From Silurus meridionalis (lineage: Eukaryota > Chordata > Actinopteri > Siluriformes > Siluridae), in contig NC_060886.1 in the NCBI RefSeq assembly GCF_014805685.1, positions 10,318,108 to 10,382,107 on the forward strand: DNA of 64,000 bases. The letters are read 5' to 3'. Positions 40,101 to 53,533 of the stretch are shown here, piece by piece. A program made the translations under genes and the position numbers. The notes beneath the pieces were generated by a model. It was given only the letters and a program-made list of their open reading frames with translations. It was not told where the DNA came from and ran no database searches. How positions within the stretch are numbered: position 1 is the stretch's first letter; the number at the start of each line of letters is the position of its first letter.

Positions 40101-42170
40101 GTGTAAAAACTTGTGGTGCTTAACTCTTCCTGCTTTTATTCCACCCAAACTCGGACTCTTACCGACAAACTTTAACACCCCCAACAAGTTTTCTGAGCAA
40201 AAACAGAAAAAGCAACCTGACAAATTGTTCGAAGAATCAATTTCTTCAATTCCTTTAACTTCATAATAAATAAAGACAGGTGACTTACGAGTACACGATA
40301 TATTCCAACCCCTGAGGGTATGTACACTGTCATAGATTGTTTATAGAGTTAAGAGATGGCACTCGAGTGGGAACTCAGATTAGGAGGGCCTTCAATGTGT
40401 GCTTTCTGCGATTGGCCAGCCTGGCGCTCTCTGGGAAAAAAGGCTTTGACAAAGTACAGGCTTGAAGAGCCGAGCCAAGTTGAATTATCAGGAAAATAAT
40501 GACAGCTTATTCCGAGCAATCATGGTAGACTTAGAAAGCTGATGAAAGTTTTAAAAAAGGCTTGCAAACAGCGTGTATCTGAGTCGCTTCATCAGAACTA
40601 CATCACGATTCAGAATTTTTGACACAAATATAGGTGCAGAATAGCACTTGCAGTGAAATCTTAACCTAATCGACCTCTCAGAAATTGTGCATTAGATAAA
40701 AGGACTATAAATATAAAAGAAAAGAAAATAGGAGAAAATTAAAGAGGACATACATTAGATTATTTTAAAGTATAAGTATATAAAAAATTGTGCAAATCTA
40801 TTTCAATGTGCAAAAGGCAAGTAGAAAATGTAATAAGGTAAAAAGTTTCATCATTGAAAGCTTCGTAACAGTCAGAGGAAAATTAGCCTTCAGGAAAGTT
40901 TCTTTGCACATTTGAGGGGTTTTTTACCACAAGCTACGATGTTTCGGGGTTTCTTTTTCTCAGCAACTTGAAATGAAAAAAAAAGAGTTTGGGAAGGGAA
41001 TGAGATAAATACACAATGGATAACAGGTTTCTCAGATTTCCTGCAACATTAAGCAAACATAACTACACACAGCTAGTATATGTTGTTATACTTTAATCAA
41101 TGAGCAAATTGTAATAAATAACCAATTTTTTTTTGTTTAATTACTGTGGTGTAAAAGGAACAAAACATTTTAGAATGAACTATTAATAACATTAAGTAAT
41201 TAACATTTGGAAATGTGGCCCAATCACCCCATCCTGTCACTGATTGCTTTCCTATTACAGCCTGCGGTATACTGTATCATTTCTTACTTTCTCTCTTCCT
41301 CATCTTTATTTTAATCTTATTATCTCAGTTCTACAGCACTTCCAGTAACCTTCTTTAGCTCATTCTGTGCCTTCATCCCTCATTACAGCTCTCCATTCTC
41401 TGTTCTCTCTGTCTTAGATGTTGTCTTCTTCCACACTCTCTCCCCCTTCTTTGTTTGGATGAGGCTTCCTTGTCATGACCCTATCAGGGCTCTAACAATA
41501 ACAGGCTTTCAGATACATTAAACAGCACAGTAAATGCAAGATCTCACTGCAGGCGTCCGCATGGACGGTTATGAGTTGGGTGTTACTAAACAGGAAGTTA
41601 AAAACAGATAAGGCTTCCATGCCGTCTCTCCCTCCTCAATTCCCTCAAAGGCATATGCAAAAAAAAAAGAAAAGTATAGAAAAAGCACGGTAATCTCCTC
41701 CTGCAGTTTAGCCATGTCATGTGTTCATCTGGACAGTGAGCCACTACTGTGGGAAAGAATGCAATAAACGTATGTAAGATGAAATCAAAAGCAAAACACG
41801 GCAACGCTTTAAAAGCCTATTAGGTTATTAAATACAGGAAATTGACAGAAAGGCAGACCTTTGGAGGCCCAGACAGCTATGAAGATCAAGCCTGGCTATC
41901 AGCTCGTTAAAATGTGTGTGCGTGTCTCTTTTCCTTGCAAGAAAATGTAGAACAAACAGCTCTAAGATATAATCCAGAACTGTTCACCAGATTTCAGAAA
42001 GCACTGCATGGGAATGAGAAACAAAGAAATAAACAGAGGTACGAGTGAGAACAAGTTATGAAAATTTTCCCATTTGCATATATTCATATAAGGTTCCACT
42101 TCCTCTTTCCAGGAATAAATATTTCTGAACTGAAGATATCTAAAGTAATGTTCAGGCATCAGATAGGTAC
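37152..42170. other. Intron stretch with nothing recognised
   Basis: AT-rich sequence. Blocks at 39000-39180 and 40370-40620 look unique and more balanced in base composition. No repeat family, gene or RNA is recognised. Confidence 0.5.
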
Positions 42171-42171
42171 T

Positions 42172-42226
42172 TACACACACACACACACACACAGCGACAC
42201 ACACAGCGACACACACAGCGACACAA
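42172..42226. repeat. (CA)n followed by a 14-bp tandem unit
   Basis: Ten CA units, then three copies of AGCGACACACAC-like units ending at ACACAAAATC. Confidence 0.93.
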
Positions 42227-42522
42227 AATCAATGGAATAATCATGGTGAGTCAGAGCGATGGTGTGTGACTGAGAAAGGACAACATCGCTCTCTGTCTTG
42301 TGGCACCAGTAGCAGAGTGACACGAGTAGACAGAAGTCCTACTCTGCCCCCTGCCAACACCCAACCTGCAGCACACACACACACATGCACGCACAAACAC
42401 ACAACAATAGCTCATGCAACTACAAAGTCACACAAACTATCACAGCTGTTACACTGTCATTCTGCTTTACCAGAGACAAGTGGCACTTTCTAAAGTGTGA
42501 TTGTCAAGAGCTGGGAGCAAAG

Positions 42523-42523
42523 T

Positions 42524-42559
<36 letters not shown>

Positions 42560-42565
42560 ACACAA
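42523..42565. repeat. (CA)n microsatellite
   Basis: About 18 CA units with one CATA interruption. Confidence 0.96.
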
Positions 42566-43069
42566 AAAAACCCTGTCATGTGATCACTCCAGAAACATAT
42601 TGTCAAGTATTAAAGTGTTTTGAATTCAAGCACTAACAATACTTCACCTTCCAATGTTTAAACAAATTCATTTGTTCTTCAATAATATCAGTAGGTTTTT
42701 TTGTAGAAATTACTGACTGGCATTGTTTTGTCCTTTTTTTCTCATAATGGAAATTACAACAGAAGGACCACAAGAGGGGTGAAATCCATGCAAACTGATT
42801 GTTAAGCATAAAGACTGAACTCAAGGCACAATATTATGTTGCAAACAAAAAGTCATGGATTAATTAGAGATAAAACAGCTCCACAGAAACATTTTTATGT
42901 TCATGGTTTACAGTTATTTAATCACACAAGTAAACCTTAATGTAGATAGCAGGAAATGAAACTCTGATGTGTCGTTTCATGTTCATCTTCAGTAAACAGC
43001 AAGAACATAAGAACTTTTGGCCTTGCTGTTTTTATTCATTTGGAGAGGTCTGTAATGCAGCTGTGTGCA

Positions 43070-43888
43070 GGTTTTTTGAGATCTCAGAAACCAAGATAAA
43101 TCGATATATTTCCTCCTAGAAAGTGAAAAAGCAAACAATATAATTCAAGTGAAAAACGAATTCTCTGTTGATTGAACTGACTGACATAAGTCTACACACC
43201 CCCCTTAACTAACACTTTGTAAGAACACATTCTACTTGAAATACAGCATTTTGAGTAAAATCTATACTTTTTAGATTTAGGTCAGAGCTATGACTGGGCC
43301 AAACACTGTCTTTTAAAGGCATTATTTTGGTTGGATTTTGTGTATTTTTTTCTAACATAGGCATGTATGGAATTTGTTGTTATCCATGAGTTCCTCTATC
43401 ATTGAACAGAAGCTAAGTCTCAGCAAAACGAAGCAGCCCCACAGCATAATGCTGCCACCACCATACTTTACCTTGAGTATGGAGGTCTTTAGGTGACTTT
43501 TTGTTCCACCATGTATGGCCTTTTTGTTCTTACTTAGCACTTGTTGTTCTAATTAATGTGTATAACTTGTTTCACCGCATGGTTTTTCTTGTGGTTTAAG
43601 CATGCTTGGATATTTTGTTGTAAGAAAGCCTTCAATTCTGCCATCTTATCCCATAGCTCAGATACATAAAAACAGCTTGAAGTGCACTGAGGAACCACTA
43701 AAAAGAGTAATCGGAATTTTTCAATATATCCATGCAGCCCATTTAATGTTTATACCTGGTTATCTATTGATATTTTATCGTTTATCACATAGTAAATGTG
43801 GAAAAGATATAAATGATATTGAATAATTGTTTACAATACAGAAGCATGCAATTTTAACAGGGGTGTGTATACTTTTTATAGCTTCTGT
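43070..43888 (-). mobile_element. Decayed Tc1-like element, reverse orientation
   Basis: The right end (CAGGGGTGTGTATACTTTTT) and the inner left-side sequence (AAGTCTACACACCCCCCTTA) match a fish Tc1-like family. On the minus strand, 43440-43520 gives [13 protein letters not shown], a signature of Tc1 transposases, preceded by a decayed HLKTSILKV stretch. Most of the transposase is gone. The left edge is approximate. Confidence 0.7.
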
Positions 43889-43904
43889 TCACATCATATT
43901 ATAG

Positions 43905-44540
43905 TTGTCGACAGTTCTTAAGTAGCATTTTCGCATATCTATACTCTAGACTTTTACTTTACCTTCACTACATTTCAAAGTCAAATATGTTTTTCTCAAC
44001 TACATTTTGCGAAATCAGTCGTTCCTTTTTATTAATGAGTGGATGAAAACTCAACGGGTCAATCACATAGCAATACACCAATCAGAGTAAAGCACATTCT
44101 CTGTTTTGAACTTGTTTTAATTGTATACTAAAGGTATCTACTTAGCACGAACATACAGTTCAGCACCAGTTCGACAGCAAGCAGAACATTTTGAGAAGAA
44201 TAAACGATGGAAGAAACTCCTGACTCTAACTTGCCACAACAGCCATGGCCTCATTTGCGCAAGTTTTTTGAAGTAGTTGAAAAGAAGTCTTTGGGCTCAT
44301 GATTATTTCAATAGATAGCAATAGATTGGTGTTCTATGAGTAACATCAGTTTTTTCACATAAACTGAGTTGCTTAAGTAAAATTGATAATGGACATTATA
44401 GCTGTAATAAATCATAGTACTTTGGATACTTAAGTAAATTTGAAGCGAATACTTTTGTACTTTCACTTAAGTGAAGGTTTAAAGGGAGCACTTTACTGTG
44501 TCTGTACTTTTACATGGTACACATACTTCATCCACCACTG
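43905..44540 (+). mobile_element. hAT-like deleted element
   Basis: The end CATCCACCACTG at 44529-44540 and the many TACTTTTAC and ACTTAAGTAA motifs on both sides are typical of a common fish hAT family. In the middle (from about 44208), MEETPDSNLPQQPWPHLRKF resembles the transposase start just before its BED-type zinc finger, after which the coding part is deleted. The left terminal repeat is lost or unreadable. Confidence 0.66.
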
Positions 44541-47334
44541 GATTATTCCAAAAAATATTATTGGGTATGTACGTGTTTTTTTTTTAATGACACAGTGTAG
44601 AGTGCCAGAGCTGAATATTTTTGGTGAAGACCAAAAGATTTCCATCACATTTAGTGTCACCATATCCAGTTACTAATAATTAGATGAGTATTAAAAAAAG
44701 ACTTACTTCAGGAATCATCTACCGGCACTAATTAGTCATCGTTCAGTTTTTAAACTTTCTGAGATCTGCTATTTTCAGTGCTTTGGGCAATACATAATAC
44801 TTTATGAATGTTTGTGATGTAAATTAATTCACTGTTCAAGGTAACAGTGCAACCAACTGAACTGGAAAGAACTGACAATTAGACCACTAAGCTTAAGTCT
44901 ACATCCAAGTTCACTTACAAAACATTAATCTGCCAGCTTTATGCCATTCTCCAACCAAGGACACAGAGACGGAAATCAATCTGCTCTTATTATCCGTTTT
45001 CTGCTTACAGAATCAACATTCAATTACAATCTAACTGAAGCTGTTCAGTAAGAGTACTGTATATTGCTCAAGGGCAGAAGGACAATATTTCTTCAATACC
45101 AGATCTTAACACTGGATTCTGGTTCTGAATTTGATTCCATCTGCCTGTGTACTGGGATTGCACACATCTGAACATGAACATGAACTGAACATACACACAG
45201 ACCTTTAATGGATCTCCTAGGAGCTCAAACAAACGCGTCTGCCTCTGCCTAGAAATGCTGCAGCTGCACCCTTGACAACTAAGAAGCAATACTGCCTCGT
45301 GTGTCTTCTGAGATGGGCAGGGTTCTTTGGCTTTTGCTGGGCATTAGTCATACTTTGGATCTAAAAGATGTAGATCCAAAATCCAGGCTTTTTTGGACAA
45401 GTCACATGAAACCTCCCCCCAAAAGCTCCTGTGTTGGTGCCTGTCACTGACATCATCATCCTCTTTGCCATCTGTCAGTTAGCCAGAGCTGCTTCTAGTC
45501 CGTGTGTCTCAGACAGACACTGCCAGCTGAGTGAAGACCAAACTTTCTCAGTGGGAGGCAGGAATAAAACTCTCATGTTCCCTTCTTCACAATATGCTCA
45601 TGCAGGTAATTTACAAGAGGCAATCAAACTGCTCTCGTTTTTTTGTAAATGTTTACAAATGTTTGCCAAGTCGACTTCCTTTTTTCAGAAAGCTGTGTTC
45701 ACCACAGCTGTATGCAGAACAGAGAAAATGGGAAAGTTCTGCAGAGCAAAACATAAACCACAAGTCTTACATCAGGATGTTGCCATCATATGAACAATAA
45801 TTAATTTCACGCACACGCAATAGCCCAGCGTTTAGTTGATCTAAAAATAGATTGAACCAAGTTATATGCATTTAAAAAATAATAATTCATTTATAATCCC
45901 GATTGTAAAGTCAGTATGGTCTTTTTCCAATGTGAACTGCAGTTTCTGTCACACAACTAAACATTTTTATACACACAAACATCACCAGACCTTCTGAAAC
46001 TGTTCATCTCCAATTTAATTGCAAATGTATTCAATTTTTTTCTTGACCATCCAAGTAGTTCATAATTTTGGTTCATGACAATATTTGTAATAATAATGCA
46101 ATTATTATCCCCCTCCTAGAATGTGCAACATTTCAATTTTTGCCTGTTTTTATTTTCATGGGTAAACAAGCCATTACTTGTCAGTACACTGAGCACCATA
46201 AAATGGGTAATTGCTTAACTGACGTAAAATCTCTGATTGACAATCAATTATGCGCCAACGTTATTTGCTTATTACAACCAATATAAGGTTTTATTGTATT
46301 AGGTCTGAGATTAACATTAGACACGTTATAATGCACATAAATGCTTGTACAGTAAAGTATACATACATACGTACGTACAGGACAGAAGAAGTAATCATGT
46401 TTACATTTCTCATAATAGCTATAATTAAATTCATGGTGTGGATTAACTAACAGCATAAACCGAATCTCTGGGTTAGGAATGTCTCTTGATCATTTCTTCC
46501 TCATACCGCATGTATTTTCTGTTTATACAGATTGTATAGTCTAAATGCTGTGTTTAAGTCTAGAACCCATTGTACATACATTTAGGAGTTTAATTTCAGT
46601 TACTGTTTGAAAACCAGGCACATGATTTGATTGGTCGATTTCATTTGATGGTTTTAAGTAGTTTTGATTGACGTTTAATTTACTTGTTTAGACTAAACTA
46701 CAAATCAAAATACCAATTCTGAATGAATGTTGGTGACAAATTGTCAGATATGAGAATGTACTGTAATGTGTAGATGTCTCTTTAGATAATCTTATTGATA
46801 AAGCTACTTGACGATATCCACCTTATTAAAGATTACATATAAATATCCAGGTTCTACTGTTAATAATAATGAATGCACCACTGGTACCCAATCAATTTTT
46901 GATTTAATTTTTGTCACATTTAAAAGTTTTTGTGTTGTTCTTTGGTGTGCGTATTGTATATTGCAACCCGTTATGTAAAACTAACTGTCTAAATATTCCA
47001 TCAGTGAAAAAACAAATATTTAGTTATCAGTAAAGCTTCATCCTACATCCTGTAGTTACTAACATAAACATTTATACGATGTACGATAAGGGTGGGCTAT
47101 AATTACAGGATACACACTAGATTGGACCATGGTCAGATTTATGATACAACTTTCCACACCTTACGCTCTCAGGAAAACATTTAACGATACCTTTCCCTGT
47201 TCACCTCTGTACATTTGTCATGTATTTTTCCCCCAGAAAAGGTTTTTCACCATCATATCCATATGTATTTTTGGAGAAGTCTATTCCATGTTCAATACCT
47301 CTTTACTGATATAAAAACATCCACTCTGCTGAAA
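44541..47334. other. Intron stretch with nothing recognised
   Basis: AT-rich sequence. The 120-codon frame at 45431-45793 and other open frames show no recognisable domain. Confidence 0.5.
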
Positions 47335-47560
47335 AGGATTTCCACTACATTTTGGAGTGTGACTGAGGATCTGTGCTCATTCAACCACAAGTTAATGTTA
47401 TGTGATATCAGGAGAGGAAGTGTGCATCCAGTGTTTCAGTTAATTGCAAATGTGTTCAGTGGGATTGAGTTAAGGGCTCTCTTTACCTACTCCACCTCAG
47501 CAACTGATGCTTTCATGGAGCTCGTCATACTTGTTCAGATTTGAGTTCCTCAGTTCCACC
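47335..47560 (-). repeat. Tc1-like fragment
   Basis: GGAGTGTGACTGAGGATCTG, then GTGTTCAGTGGGATTGAGTT and TTTCATGGAGCTCG, match the interior of a common fish Tc1-like family in reverse. This explains the open frame of 109 codons at 47215-47544. Confidence 0.55.
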
Positions 47561-47851
47561 TTAGGCTCATACCTGTGATAGGTTAGGAGTCTAAAAACTT
47601 ACAGCCAAACAGTATATATATATATATTTTTCATATTTCACAGCTGTATGCATGGCTACAAAGAGTTTTTTTAATCAAAAACATGATCTTATCACATGCA
47701 CCAGGATGTCAGTGGTGTAAGTATGGAAACTGTCATTCTCCTAGTCATTGGCGCACGAGCTGCGGCTTGCAAAAAGGCTTTATTTTTATTGACGGTACAC
47801 TGTTGCGCTTTGGGATCGGGTCCCAAGTGAGGCTCTTGTTTCCACACCTAC

Positions 47852-48019
47852 CTTAATGATGCTGCTCCTGCGTGGCGCTATCGAAGCCTTCACGCTCTCC
47901 AGCTGCAGCGGGCTCTCAGCGTCAGGCAGCAGTAGCACTCCGCTCCGGCGCGCGCCCCGCCGCGCGCCCGCGGGGATCGAGTCCGCGGCTTCCTCTCCAT
48001 CGCAATCTCGCTCCGACAT
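47852..48019 (-). CDS. plcl1: plcl1 exon 1 (coding part): N-terminus
   Basis: Exon 1 has 56 codons, from MSERDCDGEEAADSIPAG to PRRSSIIK, ending at the donor AAG-GTAGGTGTGG. The C-terminal RRSSIIK is a PLCL hallmark at the exon 1/2 boundary, and the upstream ARRSGVLLLPD matches the RRSGV block of PLCL1. The start is chosen because GCCACGATGT has A at -3 and is the first ATG upstream of the hallmark in frame. The N-terminal arm is arginine-rich and probably disordered, and slightly shorter than in mammals. The exon lies in a GC-rich, CpG-rich block (about 47860-48190), unlike the rest of the window, as expected of a promoter-proximal first exon. Confidence 0.93.
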
Positions 48020-48960
48020 CGTGGCTCAAATTACACACATAAACCAGCTTGGGTTTTTTGTTGTTTCTTTGTCTTCTTTGCTGAAAGAGAGTCGGTGCGT
48101 TTCAGACCTGCGTCCTCCCACGAGCAGCGCGTGGACTTGTTAAGCGAACTTGAGCGATCCCCCCTGCGCGCGTGCCAGCTCGACTCTTGTCCCTGATTAA
48201 AACGCGCTATCTGAGATGGCCGGCTGCAATTACTTCAATTTCCTGAATCCTGCAATGATGCCGTCCACTTGTAGCTCGCGTTTGCTGTCTGTATATACAC
48301 ATATATGTATATCTAAAAACATATATACATATTCATATATATTTATATAAATATATTTATACACTCCGTGCGAAATGGGCGCGCGCATGCAGTCCTGGAG
48401 TCTATGCCATGCAGCATATGCAACAAGTTTTTCTCTATTCAATTAACCCCAAATAATAATAATAAATAAATAATAATCTGATGATAATTTGATGATCTGC
48501 AGAAGCAACTCGTCAGCAGAGAAACTAAAAATAAGTAAACCAAATAAAAAGCACGAGCGCTTATGAAAAATACCTTATACAAGATTCTATGCCCGAGCAG
48601 GACTGTCCATGGCATATCCAAATACACAACCCATTTTTGCATTCAGTTCAGATGGTGTTAGGCTTCCCATGCGCTCAGGTTGGGTCAGAAGCCATGTCAG
48701 GTCAGCTTGCGTTCAGGGAAACAGCCCGATGTTCATGCATGCACAAGCACAGATGTGTGCAATACCCACGCCGCGGCCGCGATTCACTAGGAAATAAAGG
48801 GAACAGGACGCACCAAGAGAGTGGCTCCGCCCCTCATTCGTGATTGAGGCTCGTCTTTGACCAATCAAACGCGACTCCACGGAGGGTCTCTCGTAGCAAA
48901 GCTTCCAGACTGGCTCTCCAAGGGGCGGGGCAATCAGGATAATGGGGATCTTTTTTGCCG
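48020..48960 (-). promoter_or_regulatory. plcl1: Probable plcl1 5' UTR and promoter
   Basis: CpG-rich sequence flanks the start codon (to about 48190). A second GC-rich cluster at 48760-48935 holds CCGCGGCCGC (48771-48780), a GC box CTCCGCCCCTC (48825-48835), CCAATCAAAC (48861-48870) and a second GC box AGGGGCGGGG (48921-48930). No TATA box is placed convincingly. An AT-rich stretch (48290-48470) lies between the clusters. The transcription start cannot be fixed from sequence alone. Confidence 0.6.
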
Positions 48961-49296
48961 AAAAAAAATAAACTCCTAAGCTATGGTAAGGAAAGTTTCA
49001 AAAATACAAGAGGTCACTATGAATCCCAGAGATTGACTGATGGTGTGTGTGATCAAAGAACATATTCTGATCTCTCATTTCAGTAGGTTTATCAAATCAA
49101 TGTGATTCCTGCGAAAGATGATACTAACCAGTTCTAGAAGCACACATAGGTCTACCTGAAGTTAATCTACACATACCAGAGCACTTCTGAGGTTCTGGTT
49201 ATGGAGGCATTGATTCATTTTCTATAATGGCATCTCATACAACAGCAAATTCTAAGGAACTTAAAAAGTGTAAACACTTAAGTGTTTACTTTTTCA

Positions 49297-49448
49297 GCGG
49301 ATGCACTTATTTAAAGCAACTTACATTTGTCTCATTCATATAATTGAGCAGCTATGGGATTAAGGGTCTTGCTCAGGGGCCCAGGAGTGGCAGCTCGGTG
49401 TGCCTGGGATTTGAACTAACGACCTTCTGACCTTAACCACTAAGCTAT
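49297..49448 (+). repeat. Fish SINE-like repeat
   Basis: GATTAAGGGTCTTGCTCAGG and CTGACCTTAACCACTAAGCT identify the family at 11845-12022. Confidence 0.7.
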
Positions 49449-49454
49449 GACCTA

Positions 49455-49696
49455 CCACTTCCCACCTCCTTTTCTGTGTAACATGCACATTGCAGCACAA
49501 TTCTTTCTTCACATATCCTATCTTGTTAGAAAGCTGGGGTTAGAGTGCAAGATCAGCCATGATACAGCACCCCTGGAGCAGAAAGGGTTAAGGGCCTTTC
49601 TCAAGGGCCCAACAGTGACACCATGCTGGTGCAAAAGGTTAAAACACCAACCTCCCAATCAATAATCTTGAGCCTTAACCAATGAGCCACCACATC
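49455..49696 (+). repeat. Fish SINE-like repeat (partner of 6312-6565)
   Basis: CACATATCCTATCTTGTTAG, GATCAGCCATGATACAGCAC and CCTTAACCAATGAGCCACCA align with 6312-6565 throughout, more diverged. Confidence 0.72.
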
Positions 49697-49699
49697 CCT

Positions 49700-51190
49700 A
49701 GATTTGTTTTATAGTTGACAGTCTACAGATCGTGGCTATCTATACATATACACAGTATCTGTACATACTGGATTGTGAGTATGCTGAAATATGTTATTAA
49801 TTAATTTAAAATGAATTAATTCATATTTTAAATTAATTAATATTAAGCTGTTGTTTTTATGCTAATGTCCTTGTTTAAACAATGAAGTCAATGTCCTATT
49901 TTCACCTTGTGAATATTAAATGTACCAAACTAAAAATAATAAATGAAAATGGTTTGGTTTTATTGAACAAAGTCATGTAGGAATAATATATAATAATTTA
50001 TATATTGAAGCATTTATAGATACAGATCTCTGTGGTATCATCAGGAAAATAAACACTTAATGCCAAGCTTTTATAAGAGCATGACGGCCTCTCACCATTC
50101 TTCTGAGTATTATTTTTCAACAATATATAAATATATAATATGCCCCATTGTGTTTTATTAGTTATTTATTAAACAAAAGAAAGCTGTATTTATACCAGAT
50201 GCCAGTCATTTATACAGCAATGTTATAAAGTGTAAAGAAAATATATACTAAAAGATGTCTGCTCCATTTCTGGAACATATTAAGATAGACAGATGGTGCA
50301 TGGCGTTTATTTCAGAGGTGGTTTCAGAAGCTCATGCTAAATCTTTGCATTACATAAGTGCAAAGATCAAATTTTACAATATAGGTGTAAAATAAGCAGA
50401 GAAAACATGAAAATACGATGTTATCTGAGAACACAAAGTTGCTATCAGAGAGTATTTAGCATGTTCTTCTGATTCACTGGTGTACATGGTTATGAAAGTG
50501 TGATCTTAAGTGACACAACACAAATCTTGCAATCGGACCATGATCCCAGAACTTATTTCAGTATTCTCTTTGTGTCTCTTTGTAGTATTGGTGTATTTGT
50601 ATACACTAAGTCATACAGTGGCGCTCTTGTTTGTGTATAAGACCACATTATGTAAATGATCGTGCTTAAAAAGTATATAATTTCATAATATATCAAGCAG
50701 GAACGCTTTTGAAAATCTCAAAAAAAGAGCACTGGGATGGGACTGTGGAATGTAGATCGAACTTAAGGGCTATTAGCGAGGGTCTTAGAAGTCTCACACC
50801 TTTCTGAGGCTCCACTCACATCTGACTGCAACTGTTAGCTGTTATAGTGTGGGTGTGTGTGTGTGTGTGTGTGTGTGTAAGACGTCTAATAATCTTAGAT
50901 TATTTCTTTACCTGTATATATGTAGGAAAACGTTATGTGTTATATGGTCATTATCTTGAATCCTGCAGGTCATGAACATTTGGTTTGCTCAGTTCTGATA
51001 AACTGAGTATGACCTTAAATGAGGAAGGAGTTCTGAATACCTGATATGAAAGTCTGTTTTGGATTGTGCCTGCCAAAAGTGAAGTCTGGGTGTAAAGTGA
51101 TGCATGCTTTTTAAAAGCTTAAGTGACAGAGAGGTATGAAATATGATCAGAACATAACAGATACAGGCCTGAACTTTCCACCAGCTCTAG
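49700..51190. other. Intergenic stretch with nothing recognised
   Basis: AT-rich sequence with a short (GT)n tract at 50853-50878. Confidence 0.5.
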
Positions 51191-51195
51191 TTTGG

Positions 51196-51197
<2 letters not shown>

Positions 51198-51232
<35 letters not shown>
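51198..51232. repeat. (CA)n microsatellite
   Basis: About 17 CA units. The cysteine-valine antisense frames over it are not genes. Confidence 0.96.
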
Positions 51233-51236
<4 letters not shown>

Positions 51237-51339
51237 TGCAACTTAGAGTCCTTTTTTTTTTTGTAAACCAGCCTAAGAAGTGATGCAAGCACATACCTAA
51301 AATGCATTCTTCGGCATATGTATGGTGTACACTGGCTTT

Positions 51340-51545
51340 TTTACATTTACATATGCGCCTTTTAGCAGACGCCCTTGTCCAGAGCGACGTACAAAAGTCC
51401 ATTGAGTCTCTATTAATGAATAAATCTACACTGGTACCCTACATTACAAACTTTAGATAAATCAAACTCTTGATTGGTAAGTGTTCATTTAAGTGTTTCA
51501 GGAAGAGGTAGGTCTTCAATCGTCGCTTAAAGATAGCCAGACTCA
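51340..51545 (+). repeat. Fish interspersed repeat (GCAGACGC family)
   Basis: TTTTAGCAGACGCCCTTGTC, CAGAGCGACGTACA and GGAAGAGGTAGGTCTTCAAT mark a variant common in fish intergenic DNA. Confidence 0.68.
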
Positions 51546-51912
51546 TGGTCTTTTTGTGCCTGATGGATATCTAGTGCACACGTATTGCTATTGTTTTCTT
51601 GTTTACAGGCAAGACCAGGTGTGGATTGTGCAGATAACGAATTATCTGATGTTTTTGAGCGTTTTCTTTTCTTTTTATAATTCATAGTCAACTTTTTAAA
51701 TAACTGTGCCACAATCTATAACATCATTAGGCTCACAGGGTATAAAAACATATTGCATCCCTTATTGTAAGGATCAGGCTTATAGATAACAAACCATGAT
51801 TTTACATTACCATTATTTATCTTTAGATGATATTCTTGGGCAATTTACAACAGTGACCTCAGATGGGCTACATGTGCTATTACTGAGATAATGTCTGGCT
51901 ATGAAGCACATA

Positions 51913-52463
51913 CAGTACAGACCAAAAGTTTGGACACACCTTCTCATTCAAAGAGTTTTCTTTATTTTCATGACTATGAAAATTGTAGAGTCACACTGAA
52001 GGCATCAAGGGCTATTTGACCAAGAAGGAGAGTGATGGGGTACTGCGCCAGATGGCCTGTCCTCCACAGTCACCGGACCTGAACCCAATCGAGATGGTTT
52101 AGGGGTGAGCTGGACCGCAGAGTGAAGGCAAAAGGGCCAACAAGTGCCAAGCATCTCTCGGGGAACTCCTTCAAGACTGTTGGAAGACCATTTCAGGTGA
52201 CTACCTCTTGAAGCTCATCAAGAGAATGCCAAGAGTGTGCAAAGCAGTAATCAAAGCAAAAGGTGGCTACTTTGAAAAACATAGAATATGACATTTTTCA
52301 GTTGTTTCACACTTTTTTGTTATGTATATAATTCCATAAATAATTCCACATGTGTTAATTCATAGTTTTGATGCCTTCAGTGTGAAATTACAATTTTCAT
52401 AGTCATGAAAATAAAGAAAACTCTTTGAATTAGAAGGTGTGTCCAAACTTTTGGTCTGTACTG
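51913..52463 (+). mobile_element. 551-bp deleted Tc1-like element
   Basis: It is bordered by TA (51911-51912 and 52464-52465). The ends CAGTACAGACCAAAAGTTTG and CAAACTTTTGGTCTGTACTG are exact inverses, and the inverted repeats continue for about 100 bp. Only the C-terminal part of the transposase remains ([27 protein letters not shown]), directly fused to the left repeat. This is a classic internal-deletion derivative with well-kept ends. Confidence 0.92.
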
Positions 52464-53278
52464 TACGTGAGACTACTGCTTGAAATCCGACCTTTTATTT
52501 TCAAAAGCAGTTGATATCATAGTATATATTATATATAGTTGTATCAATGACCTTGGTTACTTTTCCATAGACTCCTTCTTTACAAAAGCTTTTCTAGAAT
52601 CAGCACAGAGAAACTGGGAATGTTGTTATATATGCATTTCAAAGAAGTGCTTGTACAAAACACTTTGCAAAATTTCCAGGGCCTGTGTGATTTTTTTTTT
52701 GGAATTTATACATCAAGAAACTGAGCTGGAATGTTTTGTATAAACTTCACCATGTTCATCCACTTCTTGAAGCTTAACTGAGAGGTGTGGGAGAGGTGTC
52801 AAATGTGTTTCAGGGGCCTTGTTGTTTTTAAGCTGTCTATCCGAGGCTCCTCTTATCCCCCTCCCTCATGTGCTGTTTTGGTAAAAAAAACAGAGACTTG
52901 TGCAGGTGCAAGGCCCCGTACATCCTCACAGTTTCCTGTGTTGAACACGTTTTAAAGCTACAGTTCCAAACTAATAGATGTGTTTTTTTAATAAAATGGT
53001 ACTACACTATAAACTGAACTCCACTCGCACATTTTGAATCTATTGATCATCAGTGTGAAATGAACATCGACATGATTTTCGTATACAAAAGTATATATTT
53101 CATTTTTTTGGGTCGTTTTTAATTTTCGTGTCATTATAGAGCTAGCAATCTTTATAACACTCAATTGTAGTGTGGATTCATTGATATACCTCCGATATGG
53201 ACTACATTTTCATTAAGTAACCACAGCAGTCATTAATTCACCACACTACACTACAAATATGCCATATTAAGTACAATG

Positions 53279-53282
<4 letters not shown>

Positions 53283-53351
<69 letters not shown>
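53283..53351. repeat. (CA)n microsatellite
   Basis: About 34 CA units. Confidence 0.98.
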
Positions 53352-53353
<2 letters not shown>

Positions 53354-53467
53354 CGGGGGTGATTTATTTAGAAATAGAGGCCAGTATGTGGTACAACAAT
53401 TTTGTACAATGTTACCCGTCACAGCTTTCAAAGGGGACAAAAATCTGCTGGGTTCCTTCAAGGTATT

Positions 53468-53470
<3 letters not shown>

Positions 53471-53531
<61 letters not shown>
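53471..53531. repeat. (CA)n microsatellite
   Basis: About 30 CA units, 120 bp after the previous tract. Confidence 0.98.
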
Positions 53532-53533
<2 letters not shown>

